Part shown: one piece after another, positions 17,560 through 26,609 of the stretch
How the letters are laid out: the number at the start of each line of letters is the position of its first letter
How positions within the stretch are numbered: position 1 is the stretch's first letter
Source: a bacterium
GTDB lineage: Bacteria; Myxococcota_A; Bradymonadia; UBA7976; UBA1532
NCBI GenBank assembly: GCA_030426085.1
Contig: JAUHYW010000034.1
Span: forward strand, 1-64,000
Reading direction: 5' to 3'
Length of the DNA stretch: 64,000 nt
Notes under the pieces: model-generated
The model's input: the letters and a program-made list of their open reading frames with translations, nothing else
What the model was told of the DNA's origin: nothing
Database searches by the model: none
Position numbers and translations under genes: made by a program

Positions 17560-18642
17560 GTGAACCCGAGCCGTCCCCCCATCGCCCCCGACCCGCGCCG
17601 GGCGCGCGAGTCGCTGCCCGTCGTCGATCCCGCGCTCACCGATCGCACGCGGCGCCGCATCCGCTATCTGCGCGTCTCGGTGACCGATCGCTGCAACTAC
17701 CGCTGCAGCTACTGCATGCCGGCCGAGGGCTTCGCCCAGACCGCCCGATCGGAGCTGCTGACCCTCGAAGAGACGGCAGCCTTCGTGCGCATCATGGCCG
17801 AGCTGGGGGTCGAGCGGGTGCGCATCACCGGCGGCGAGCCGCTGGTGCGCAAGGGCGTGGTGCAGCTCGTGCGGTGGATCGCCGAGACCCCCGGCGTGCG
17901 CGAGGTGGCGATGACCACCAACGGGCACCTGCTCGACCGCCACGCCGAGGCGCTGTACGCCGCCGGGCTGCGCACGCTCAACGTCAGCATCGACACCTTC
18001 GACCGGGCCCGCTTCGCGGCGATCACCCGGGGCGGTGATCTGGATCGGGTGCTGGCCGGGCTGGCCGCGGCCCGCGCCGCCGGCTTCGAAGGCACCCGCA
18101 TCAACGCGGTCGGCATCCGGGGGGTCAACGACGGCGAGCTGGTCGACATCGCCCGCCGCTGCTGGGCCGAGGGCTGGCTGCCCCGCTTCATCGAGCTGAT
18201 GCCCATCGGCGGGCTCGGCTTCCAGAGCGAGGCCCGCCGGCTGAGCACCGCCGAGATGCTCGCCGAGCTCGAGGCCGCGCTGCCCCTGCGGCATCGGGGC
18301 CGGCCCCGCGGCGATCGACCGCGGGGGCCCGCGGCGTATTGGGTGGTGACCGATGGCCCCAGCGCGGGGCGCGAGGTGGGGATCATCAGCCCCATGTCGG
18401 ACGACGGCTTCTGCGCCGCGTGCAACCGGGCCCGCCTCACCGCGCGGGGCGGGCTGCGGGCGTGCCTCGCCGACGATCACGAGGTCTCGATCTTGCACGC
18501 GATGCGGTCCGGTGCCCCCCGGGACGCGATCGTGGAGAAGGTGCGGGCGGCGGTGCTCGGCAAGCGCCCGGCCCACCGGATGAGCGACGCCGCCGATTCG
18601 ATCACGGTGCCGCTCGCCGTGATGACCGGCATCGGGGGTTGA
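17560..18642 (+). CDS. moaA: GTP 3',8-cyclase MoaA (molybdenum cofactor biosynthesis)
   Basis: 360 residues. A radical-SAM enzyme that converts GTP to 3',8-cyclo-GTP, the first step of molybdopterin synthesis. The N-terminal cluster motif is CNYRCSYC in a RVSVTDRCNYRCSYCMP context, followed by RITGGEPLVRKG. The C-terminal cluster cysteines are in FCAACNRARLTARGGLRAC. The chain ends in the double glycine (TGIGG) that MoaA needs for activity. The GTG at 17560 is preferred over a much longer open frame that would run into the divergent promoter. No other moa/moe gene lies in the window, so the rest of the pathway must be elsewhere. Confidence 0.95.
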   Translation: MNPSRPPIAPDPRRARESLPVVDPALTDRTRRRIRYLRVSVTDRCNYRCSYCMPAEGFAQTARSELLTLEETAAFVRIMAELGVERVRITGGEPLVRKGVVQLVRWIAETPGVREVAMTTNGHLLDRHAEALYAAGLRTLNVSIDTFDRARFAAITRGGDLDRVLAGLAAARAAGFEGTRINAVGIRGVNDGELVDIARRCWAEGWLPRFIELMPIGGLGFQSEARRLSTAEMLAELEAALPLRHRGRPRGDRPRGPAAYWVVTDGPSAGREVGIISPMSDDGFCAACNRARLTARGGLRACLADDHEVSILHAMRSGAPRDAIVEKVRAAVLGKRPAHRMSDAADSITVPLAVMTGIGG

Positions 18643-18653
18643 GAAGACGAAAT

Positions 18654-18673
18654 GCCCGGGCAATGCCCCGGGC
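18654..18673 (+). terminator. GC-rich hairpin downstream of moaA
   Basis: GCCCGGG (18654-18660) and CCCGGGC (18667-18673) form a 7-bp stem with a 6-base loop, 12 bp after the moaA stop and just ahead of the ccm promoter. There is no T tract, so termination may be weak or Rho-assisted. Confidence 0.4.
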
Positions 18674-18688
18674 CCGGCCGCCGCTGAT

Positions 18689-18717
18689 ATGAACCGGGGC
18701 GCCGGGCGCGCTATACT
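18689..18717 (+). promoter_or_regulatory. Probable promoter of the ccm operon
   Basis: The -10 hexamer TATACT (18712-18717, five of six consensus bases) stands out in GC-rich surroundings; 17 bp upstream is a weak -35, ATGAAC (18689-18694). The start of ccmE is about 60 bp downstream of the -10. Confidence 0.55.
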
Positions 18718-18776
18718 GGTCGACCGCCGCCGGGACGGCGGATCGAGGCGGTCGAAGCAGACAGGGAGAGGTCGAC

Positions 18777-19292
18777 ATGAGCGAAGACACTGCGGCGCAG
18801 GACGCGGCCCGAGAGCAGGCCGCGAAGCGCGAGATGTTCAAGCGGGTCCGGCTGGTGGTCGCGCTGCTGGCCGTCGTCGGGCTGTTCTACGTCTTCATGG
18901 GCAGCGCCACCGAGGGCGGGCAGTGGTTCATGGAGGTCGACGAGGCGGTCGCCTCGACCACCATCCCCACCGACCGCCCGATCCGGGTCAAGGGCAACGT
19001 GGCCCCGGGCAGCTACCGCACCACCGAGGGCAGCACGGTCCACCGCTTCGCGATCATCGGCAAGGCCGAGGCGGCGATGCCGGTGGTCTACGATGGGGCG
19101 ATGCCCGACGTCTTCGCCGAGGGCCGGGAGGTCGTCGTCGAGGGCACCCGCAAGGCGGACGGCACGCTGGTGGCCACCGAGGTCATCGCCAAGTGCCCCT
19201 CGAAGTACGAAGGCGGCCTCTCGCCCGAGGCCCGCAAGCACCTGGAAGCCACCGGCCAGAAGCCGGCGGGCGACCACGCCGGCGGCTATTGA
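18777..19292 (+). CDS. ccmE: Cytochrome c maturation haem chaperone CcmE, CxxxY variant
   Basis: 171 residues: a cytoplasmic N-terminus, one membrane helix (VRLVVALLAVVGLFYVFMG, about 24-42) and a periplasmic OB-fold domain. CcmE carries haem covalently and hands it to CcmF for attachment to apocytochrome c. In the usual protein the haem-binding motif is HxxxY; here it is AKCPSKYEGG, with Cys140 and Tyr144, the CxxxY form known from some delta-type bacteria and archaea (System I*). The VVYDGAMPDVFAEGREVVVEG stretch is split by the family's conserved DxF-EG pattern. GGGAGAGG upstream sets the ATG at 18777. First gene of the operon. Confidence 0.93.
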   Translation: MSEDTAAQDAAREQAAKREMFKRVRLVVALLAVVGLFYVFMGSATEGGQWFMEVDEAVASTTIPTDRPIRVKGNVAPGSYRTTEGSTVHRFAIIGKAEAAMPVVYDGAMPDVFAEGREVVVEGTRKADGTLVATEVIAKCPSKYEGGLSPEARKHLEATGQKPAGDHAGGY

Positions 19293-19361
19293 GCCGCCCG
19301 GCCCGATCCGAGTCCCCGATCCGGACGACCGGCGCCCGCGGGCGCCCTCGGGAGTGAACGC

Positions 19362-21791
19362 ATGATCGACACCAACGCCATCGGCAGCTTCCTGCTGCAC
19401 GCGGGCATCGTCGTCGCCGTCTTCGCCGTCCTCGCCAGCCTCGTCGGCAAGCGGCGGGAGGACGGCCGGCTGATGATCGCCGGCGAGCGGGCGGGCTACG
19501 CGCTCACCGGCATCCTCGTCTGCGCGTCGTTCCTGCTGGCCAACGCCTTCATCACCCACGACTACGCAAACAAGTACGTCGCCCGGTACAGCGACAACAA
19601 CATGCCCTGGTACTACCTGATCGCCGCCTTCTGGGGCGGTCAGGCGGGCTCGTTGATGTTCTGGTCGCTGGTGCTCGCGGTGTGTACCGCGATCGTCATC
19701 TACCAGAACCGGGAGAAGAACCGGGACATCCTGCCCACGGTGCTGACGGTGCTGATGGGCATGCAGGCGTTCTTCCTGGTGCTGATGGTCGTCGAGGCCA
19801 ACCCCTTCGAGCGCTTCCTCATCAACGAGCCGCCGATCAACGGCCGGGGCCTCGAGCCGCTGCTGCAGAACCCGGCGATGACGTTCCACCCGCCGAGCAT
19901 CCTCAGCGGCTACGTCTGGTTCACCGTGCCCTTCGCCTTCGCCGTCGCCGCGCTCATCCACAAGCGGCGGGACGACGCCTGGATCAAGACCACCCGGGGC
20001 TACGCGGTCATCTCGTGGGGCCTCTTGTCGGTGGGCAACCTCTTCGGCGGCATGTGGGCCTATCAGGAGCTGGGCTGGGGCGGCTTCTGGGGCTGGGATC
20101 CGGTCGAGAACGCCTCGTTCATGCCGTGGATCGTGGCCACCGCCTACCTGCACTCGGTCATGATCCAGGAGCGCCGGGGGCTCCTGCGCACCTGGAACTT
20201 CTTCCTGGTGCTGTTCACCTTCTTCCTCACGATCTTCGGCACCTTCCTCACCCGCTCGGGCCTCATCGACTCGGTGCACACCTTCGCCCAGAGCGACGTG
20301 GGCGGGTACTTCGTCGTGCTGCTCGGCGGGCTGACCATCGGCTCGCTGATGCTGCTGGCGTGGCGGGTGCTCGACGGCACCCTGCGCGGCGGGCGGGACA
20401 ACGCGACCATCGACGACCCCCAGGCGAAGGCGCTGTTCGAGGGCCCCGGCAAGTGGAAGGGCTGGACCCTGGCCTTCCTCTGCTCGGTCGCCGCGATCGT
20501 GCTGTGGCCGGCGATGGCCTTCGTGCGGGCCGACGGCAGCCTGCCGATGGATCTGTTCGTGGTGGTGCTGCTGTGCCTCTTCGCCTGGATCATCGGCCCG
20601 GCGGTGGCGGTGGCCCTGCGCTGGCGCATGGACGCCAAGGCGGGCATCACCGACGGCGGCGGCGTCGACAGCCTCGCCAGCCGGGAGGGTGTCTTCCTGC
20701 TCAACAACCTGCTGCTGCTCGGCCTCGTCGGCGTGGTGATGTTCGGCACCATCGGCGAGAAGATCAGCGCCTTCTTGTGGCAGGAGACCAAGTACACCGC
20801 GCCGTGGTTCAACGCGTGGATGGTGCCCGGCGGGCTGGCCCTGCTGCTGCTGATGGGCGTCGGCCCGCTCATCCCCTGGCGCAAGATGACCCGCAAGAGC
20901 TTCATGCGGAACTTCCTGGTGCCCACCGTCATCGCCACCATCGGCACCGCGGCGCTCTACTTCGGCGACGTCTACCACCTCAAGACGCACGTCGCGAACA
21001 CCGACATCCCGATCGGCGAGGTGCCGCTCGGCCGGCTGCCGCTGGTGGCCGAGCTGACCGGCATCTACGCGCTGCTCGGCTTCTGGGGGGCGTTCTTCGT
21101 CTTCTACACGATGGTCTGGGAGTTCCTGCGCGGGGCCCGGGTACGCTCGCGCTCCACCGGTGAGGGCTACTTCACCGCGCTGACCCGGCTGACGGCCAAG
21201 CAGAAGCGGCGCTACGGGGGCTACCTGACCCACATCGGCTTCGCCGGGTTGTTCCTCGGCTTCATCGGCACCGGGCTCAAGACCGAGCAGGATCTGACGT
21301 TCAACGCGGTCGGTGAGACCCACGTCCTCGAAGACAAGGTGCTCGAGTTCACCGGCTTCGAGACCGAGGAGAACCGCGAGTACAGCGAGTGGTTCGCCAA
21401 GTTCAACGTCTACCAGCGCAACGACGACGGCTCGCAGGGCGAGTTCATCGCCGAGCTGTGGCCCAGCCGGCGCAACTACCACGGCGCCAACGTCAAGATG
21501 AGCCGGGTGACCTCGGAGAAGGACGAGATCTTCCTGTGGAAGGGCAACGTCTACGCGACGCTCATCGCGATGAAGCCCCGGTTCAATCAGGCCGAGATCA
21601 TGGCCCACTACAACCCGATGATCCTGCACATGTGGATCGGCGGGGCGATCCTGCTCTTCGGGGTGGTGTTCGCGGTGTGGCCCGAGCAGGCGAAGTACCC
21701 GGTCTTCGCCGCGGCCCGCCGCCGACGGCGCAAGTCGGTGGTCGAAGGGGCGCCGGCGGCCCAGCCGCTCGCCCGGGCCCGCCTCGATTGA
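19362..21791 (+). CDS. ccmF: Haem lyase CcmF
   Basis: 809 residues, polytopic membrane protein that attaches haem to the CxxCH cysteines of cytochromes c in the periplasm. The WWD haem-handling motif is visible near residue 240 (GWGGFWGWDPVENASFMPW), as are the conserved segment NPAMTFHPPSILSGY and repeated hydrophobic helices. The large C-terminal periplasmic region (from about 660) contains GTGLKTEQDLTFNAVGET before the last helix. Start codon ATG follows GGGAGTGAACGC. It is longer than typical E. coli CcmF (about 650 residues); the extra length lies in the C-terminal soluble region. Second gene of the operon. Confidence 0.95.
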   Translation: MIDTNAIGSFLLHAGIVVAVFAVLASLVGKRREDGRLMIAGERAGYALTGILVCASFLLANAFITHDYANKYVARYSDNNMPWYYLIAAFWGGQAGSLMFWSLVLAVCTAIVIYQNREKNRDILPTVLTVLMGMQAFFLVLMVVEANPFERFLINEPPINGRGLEPLLQNPAMTFHPPSILSGYVWFTVPFAFAVAALIHKRRDDAWIKTTRGYAVISWGLLSVGNLFGGMWAYQELGWGGFWGWDPVENASFMPWIVATAYLHSVMIQERRGLLRTWNFFLVLFTFFLTIFGTFLTRSGLIDSVHTFAQSDVGGYFVVLLGGLTIGSLMLLAWRVLDGTLRGGRDNATIDDPQAKALFEGPGKWKGWTLAFLCSVAAIVLWPAMAFVRADGSLPMDLFVVVLLCLFAWIIGPAVAVALRWRMDAKAGITDGGGVDSLASREGVFLLNNLLLLGLVGVVMFGTIGEKISAFLWQETKYTAPWFNAWMVPGGLALLLLMGVGPLIPWRKMTRKSFMRNFLVPTVIATIGTAALYFGDVYHLKTHVANTDIPIGEVPLGRLPLVAELTGIYALLGFWGAFFVFYTMVWEFLRGARVRSRSTGEGYFTALTRLTAKQKRRYGGYLTHIGFAGLFLGFIGTGLKTEQDLTFNAVGETHVLEDKVLEFTGFETEENREYSEWFAKFNVYQRNDDGSQGEFIAELWPSRRNYHGANVKMSRVTSEKDEIFLWKGNVYATLIAMKPRFNQAEIMAHYNPMILHMWIGGAILLFGVVFAVWPEQAKYPVFAAARRRRRKSVVEGAPAAQPLARARLD

Positions 21792-21879
21792 CCGCCCCCG
21801 CGCCCCGGCTGGACGGATCGCTCCCCTCGACGCACACTGCCCGAGACTGCTGACCGACTGCGCACCGAGACTGCTGCCC

Positions 21880-22677
21880 ATGTTGTTGTTCTTCGCCATC
21901 GCGGCCGGCCTGGTCGCTCTCTATCTGCTCGCCCAGACGGTGCGGCCCCTGCTCGAGAGCGGGGTGGTCACCGCCGCCGAGTGGCAGCGGGTCGAGGACG
22001 AGTCGTTGCAGCTCCTCGAGCGCCGCGACCAGCTCCTCGCCGAGCTGCAGGAGCTGGAGTTCGAGGCCGCCCTGCACAAGATCGACGCCCGCGACCTCGA
22101 GGCGCTGCGCACCCGCTACGCCCTCGAGGCGGTCGAGCTCGACAAGCGGATCGACGCCCGCCGGGAGCAGTACGACGGGCGCATCGAGGCCCAGGTCGAG
22201 GAGACGCTGGCCGACGCCGCCGCCCGCCGCCGGAGCAAGGCCCAGGCCTCGGCGGCCTCGACCGACGCGGCCGGCGGGGCACGGGTGACGCGGGAGGAGT
22301 CGACGGTGCGCGCCGAGCCGCCCGCTCCCGAGCCGCCCGCCGCCGAGCCGGCCGCTCCCGAGCCCGCCTCTGCGAAGGCGGCCCCCGCCGCGGGCCGCGA
22401 CGTGCCTGCCGACGGCGGCGGGCCCGCCGACGACGCGGGTGGCCACGGTGATGACGACGGCCCCCGGGCGGCCCTGATCCTGGCCCCCGGCGAAGCCTGG
22501 GACGATCCCGCTCACTGCGCCCGGTGCGACAACCGCATGGCGCCCGGCTCGGCCTTCTGCGACGGCTGCGGCGCCCCGGTGATGCGGGCCTGCGCGAGCT
22601 GCGGGGCCGCCAACCGGATGCAGGCCCGGTTCTGCAAGTCCTGCGGCAACCCGGTCTCGGGGGAGGTGGCCTCGTGA
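21880..22677 (+). CDS. CcmI-like membrane protein with double zinc ribbon
   Basis: 265 residues. An N-terminal membrane helix (LLFFAIAAGLVALYLLAQTV) is followed by a coiled coil (about 35-110) resembling the N-terminal part of CcmI (LQLLERRDQLLAELQELEFE), then a Pro/Ala/Glu-rich linker, and at 205-262 two zinc ribbons with four CxxC knuckles (CARC, CDGC, CASC, CKSC). CcmI normally presents apocytochrome c through TPRs; here the TPR part is replaced by zinc ribbons, presumably cytoplasmic or periplasmic depending on topology. Its stop overlaps the GTG of the next gene. Role in cytochrome c maturation is inferred from position. Confidence 0.75.
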   Translation: MLLFFAIAAGLVALYLLAQTVRPLLESGVVTAAEWQRVEDESLQLLERRDQLLAELQELEFEAALHKIDARDLEALRTRYALEAVELDKRIDARREQYDGRIEAQVEETLADAAARRRSKAQASAASTDAAGGARVTREESTVRAEPPAPEPPAAEPAAPEPASAKAAPAAGRDVPADGGGPADDAGGHGDDDGPRAALILAPGEAWDDPAHCARCDNRMAPGSAFCDGCGAPVMRACASCGAANRMQARFCKSCGNPVSGEVAS

Positions 22678-23968
22678 GCTGCGCTCGTTCGGCGCTCGTC
22701 GCCCTCTCGACTCTCGCTCTCCCGATCCTCTGCGCGCTGGTGGCCCTGGCGCTGCCGACGAGCGCGCTGGCCCAGTACGGCGGGGGGGACGCGAAGCCCC
22801 CGGCGGCGGCTGGTGGGCTGCCGCCCTTCCTGGCGGCGATGAAGCGCCACGACGTGAAGCTGAAGGTGGCCATCCGCGGGGCCGACGGCACCATGCGGCC
22901 GGCCCCGGCCGGCCTCGGCGTGGGCATGAGCATCATCGCCGGCGGCTCGAAGGTGAAGGACTACCACGCCACCACCGGCGAGGGCGGCGCGGCGATCTTG
23001 CAGGGCATCCCGTCCAACCCCGAAGTCCAGGGCATGATCAGCTACAGCACCTGGGCCGACTTCCAGGGGGTGCGCTTCCCGCACGCCTTCGCCGGGGTGC
23101 CCCAGGACGGCACCGAGATCGAGCTGACGGTGCACGACGTCACCACCTCGACCGAGTCGATCGCCGCCGAGACCCACATCGAGATGTTCCCCGACGAAGA
23201 GTCGCTGGTCGTGCGGCAGGACATCCGGCTGTACAACGGCGGCCCGCTGGCGGTGAACTGCGCCGCTCTGCCCGGCGGCGGCCTCGAGCTGCCGATGCCC
23301 GAGGGGGCCAAGCACCCCGAGGTGCACGACGAGCACGACCCGACCATGGAGGTCCGGGGCACGAGCGTCTGGTACAAGGGCGCGCTGCTGCCGGCCGGCG
23401 TCGGCCAGCCGGCGTCGGTGCAGGTGGTCTACACCCTGCCTTATGGCCCCGAGACCTACGAGTGGTCCCAGGCCCTGCCGGTGCGCACCCAGGGGGTGAT
23501 GGCGGTGGTGCCTCAGCACAAGCAGCCCCGGGCCCGCGAGGCCATCCCGCTGACGCTGGTCACCCGGGGCGCGTTCGGCGGGACCCGCCCGGTGGAGCAG
23601 CCCGACGACCGCCGCTTCGAGGTGCTCGACAGCGAGGGCGCGACGCTGGCCGCGGGCGAGCCCATCCGCTTCGCGGTGAGCAACCTGCCCGCCCGGGGCA
23701 AGGGCGGGCTGTGGCTGATGGTGGTGGCCATCCTGGCGGTCATCGGGCTGGTGATCTTCGGCTTCCGCCGGCCGGCCGACGCCGAGGGGGCGGTGCTCTC
23801 GCGGACCCACCTCGTCGCCGAGCGCGATCGGCTGGTCCGGGCGCTGGCCCGCATGCGGCGGGCGGTGGAGAAGGGGCGCATGTCCCAGACCCGCTTCGAG
23901 CGCGAGCGGGAGGCGATCACCGCCCGGCTGGTCTCGCTGTACAAGGCGCTCGACCGGCTGGAGGGCCG

Positions 23969-23972
<4 letters not shown>
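22674..23972 (+). CDS. Membrane-anchored protein with carboxypeptidase-regulatory-like domain in the ccm operon
   Basis: 432 residues. Signal peptide (about 1-34, ending PTSALAQ), then a periplasmic beta-sandwich region (SIIAGGSKVKDYHATTGEGG resembles carboxypeptidase-regulatory or Cna-B-like repeats), a membrane helix near residue 345 (GGLWLMVVAILAVIGLVIFG) and a C-terminal cytoplasmic coiled coil (RLVRALARMRRAVEKGRM). The GTG at 22674 overlaps the previous stop and has GGGGGAGG upstream; the last bases overlap ccmA (GTGA). Proteins of this shape appear in ccm clusters of related bacteria, but no function is known. It could couple periplasmic apocytochrome handling to the CcmAB complex. Confidence 0.72.
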
Positions 23973-24678
<706 letters not shown>

Positions 24679-24682
<4 letters not shown>

Positions 24683-25404
24683 CCGAGGCCCGCCCGCCGG
24701 CCCCACGCCCGCCGCGGACGCGGGCCCCGGGCTACACCCGCACCGTGCTCATCGTGCTGGCCAAGGACGCCCGCACCGAGCTGCGCTCCAAGCAGACCCT
24801 GGCGACGATGCTGCTCTTCGGCCTCGTGCTGACCTTCGTCTACGCCTTTGGCTTCGTCAGCGACCCGGCGACCAACAAGAAGGTCATGCCCGGCGCGATG
24901 TGGGGCGCGCTGCTCTTCGCCGGCACCCTCGGCGTCGGCCGCACCTTCGCCCGCGAGGCCGAGGACGGCGCGTTCGGCGCGTTGGTCTTGTCTCCCGCCG
25001 AGCGCAGCGCCATCCTGCTGGCCAAGATCGCGGTCAACGTCGCGCTCTCGGCGCTGGTGATGGTCGTGGTCGTGCCGCTGCTGGCGGTGATGCTGCGGGT
25101 CGATCTGACCGACTGCGCCGGCCTGATCGCGCTGCAACTGCTGCTGGGCGCCATCGGCTTCGCCGCGGTGGGCACCCCGCTGGCGGTGATGGCCGTCTCG
25201 GCCCGCTTCGCCGAGGTGCTGCTGCCGATCGTGGTCTTCCCCATGGTGACCCCGGTGCTCATCGCCGGGGTCAAGGGGGCCTCGGTGGCGCTGGGCACGG
25301 CGATCGAGACCGACCCCTGGCCCTGGCTGCAGTTCACCGCGGCCTATGGGCTGGTCTTCGGCGCCGGGGGCCTGTTCCTGTTCGAGAGGATGGTGACCGA
25401 ATGA
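24679..25404 (+). CDS. ccmB: Cytochrome c maturation permease CcmB
   Basis: 241 residues with six predicted membrane helices. CcmB pairs with CcmA as the membrane part of the ABC complex. The N-terminal KDARTELRSKQTLATMLLFG and the GALLFAGTLGVGRTFAREAE segment with DGAFGALVLSP are typical of the family, as is the PLAVMAVSARFAEVLLPIVV stretch. GTG start at 24679 overlaps ccmA; TGA overlaps the ATG of ccmC. Confidence 0.93.
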
Positions 25405-26078
25405 GACTGCTGTTCCCCGCCGCCACCGCGCTCGGCGCCGTCGCCATCGGGGTGGCCCACTACCTCGCCTTCGTGCATGTGCCCATGGAGTCCACCATGG
25501 GCGCGGTGCAGCGCATCTTCTACTTCCACGTGCCCAGCGCCTGGCTCTTCTATCTCGGCGCGCTGCTGTGCTTCGGGGCCAGCCTGGGCTACCTGATCAA
25601 CCGCAAGGCGCGGTGGGACGCCTTCGCCCACGCCTCGGCCGAGACCGGGCTCGTCTTCGGGCTCATCGTCGTGGTCACCGGCCCGCTGTGGGCCCGCCCG
25701 GTGTGGGGCGTGTGGTGGAACTGGGAGCCCCGGCTGACGACCATGTCGCTGGTGCTCTTGATGTTCGCCGCCTACTGGGTCGTGCGGGCCTTCGGCGGCC
25801 CGGGGCAGGGCGTGCGCCGCTTCGCCGCGGTGCTGGCGGTCTTCGCCGGGCCGAGCATCTACTTCGTGCGGGTCGCGGTGAACAGGTGGGGCGGGGTGCA
25901 CCCCCCGGCCGAGACCGCCAGCCGCTCGGACGACGTCATCAAGCTGACGATGTACACCTGCTTCTTCCTGCTGTTGTTCGTCTTCGGCCTGCTTCTGCGC
26001 ATCCGCTATCGCGCGCACCGCGACGCGCTCACCGTGCGCGCCGTGCGCCGCCGCCTCGCCCGCCTGGGAGGGATCTGA
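25401..26078 (+). CDS. ccmC: Haem transporter/handler CcmC
   Basis: 225 residues, six membrane helices. CcmC binds haem in the outer leaflet and loads it on CcmE. The WWD motif is GPLWARPVWGVWWNWEPRLT (about residues 93-112). The His ligands expected on either side are in YFHVPSAW (near residue 40) and GVHPPAET (near 168). ATG overlaps the ccmB stop, with GGATGGTGACCGA just upstream, and the stop overlaps the ATG of the ccmD-like gene. Confidence 0.94.
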   Translation: MRLLFPAATALGAVAIGVAHYLAFVHVPMESTMGAVQRIFYFHVPSAWLFYLGALLCFGASLGYLINRKARWDAFAHASAETGLVFGLIVVVTGPLWARPVWGVWWNWEPRLTTMSLVLLMFAAYWVVRAFGGPGQGVRRFAAVLAVFAGPSIYFVRVAVNRWGGVHPPAETASRSDDVIKLTMYTCFFLLLFVFGLLLRIRYRAHRDALTVRAVRRRLARLGGI

Positions 26079-26410
26079 TGGACCGTCCGCTGCGCACCCT
26101 GCGCGCCCTGGCCTTCGCCGCGACCCTGTCCGCCGCCGGCCTCGCCCTCGCCCAGACGCCGGCGGCCGATGCGCCGGCCTCGGCCGCGGGGGACGAGGTG
26201 CCCAACGCGGGCGAGGTCGTCGACACCTTCGAGACCTCGCCCGATCTCGAGCCGATGCGCTATCGCCACCTGTGGATCGCCTACTCGGCGATCTGGCTGC
26301 TCGTCTTCGGCTTCATGTTCCGCACCTACAAGAAGAGCGAGGCGACCCAGGCCGAGCTCGAGCTGCTCAAGCGACGCCTCGCCGACCTGGAGGGCAAGAA
26401 TGGAGACTGA
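26078..26410 (+). CDS. ccmD: CcmD-like small membrane protein with signal peptide
   Basis: 110 residues, longer than E. coli CcmD (about 70). A cleavable-looking signal (RTLRALAFAATLSAAGLALA) and an acidic stretch precede one membrane helix (LWIAYSAIWLLVFGFMF) with a C-terminal charged coiled coil (SEATQAELELLKRRLADLEG). The 'YxAIWLLVFGF-x-R' helix matches the CcmD-family proteins of delta-type bacteria. CcmD stabilises CcmC-CcmE and helps holo-CcmE release. GGGAGGGATCTG precedes the ATG, which overlaps the ccmC stop. Confidence 0.8.
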   Translation: MDRPLRTLRALAFAATLSAAGLALAQTPAADAPASAAGDEVPNAGEVVDTFETSPDLEPMRYRHLWIAYSAIWLLVFGFMFRTYKKSEATQAELELLKRRLADLEGKNGD

Positions 26411-26567
26411 GCTGCTCGCGACGCCCCCGGCGACGCATGTGGTCTACATCCCGTTCGTGATCCTGATCGGGGTCGTCATCGGCTTCGTGATCGGTCGCAA
26501 GGCGGGGCTCAAAGAGGGCAAGGCCGAGTACCTCGGCGGCGGGGACGACGACGACGACCTGCTCTGA
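26400..26567 (+). CDS. 55-residue single-helix membrane peptide ending the ccm operon
   Basis: A short frame starting with ATG at 26400, inside the end of the ccmD-like gene (11-bp overlap). It encodes METELLATPPATHVVYIPF, then one strong membrane helix (VILIGVVIGFVIGRKAG), a Lys-rich KEGKAEYLGGG and a DDDDDLL tail. Codon position bias fits real coding and the overlap suggests translational coupling. It may be an extra subunit of the Ccm complex. Too short to assign to a family. Confidence 0.65.
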   Translation: METELLATPPATHVVYIPFVILIGVVIGFVIGRKAGLKEGKAEYLGGGDDDDDLL

Positions 26568-26575
26568 CGCCCGGC

Positions 26576-26609
26576 GTCACTCGCCGTACAGAGTCACTCG
26601 CCGTACAGA
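26576..26609. repeat. Tandem 17-bp duplication at a stop codon
   Basis: The 17-mer GTCACTCGCCGTACAGA occurs twice back to back (26576-26592, 26593-26609). The second copy contains the stop and last codons (YGE) of the minus-strand lipoprotein gene; the first copy lies just past the stop. It looks like a recent replication-slippage duplication. Confidence 0.85.
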
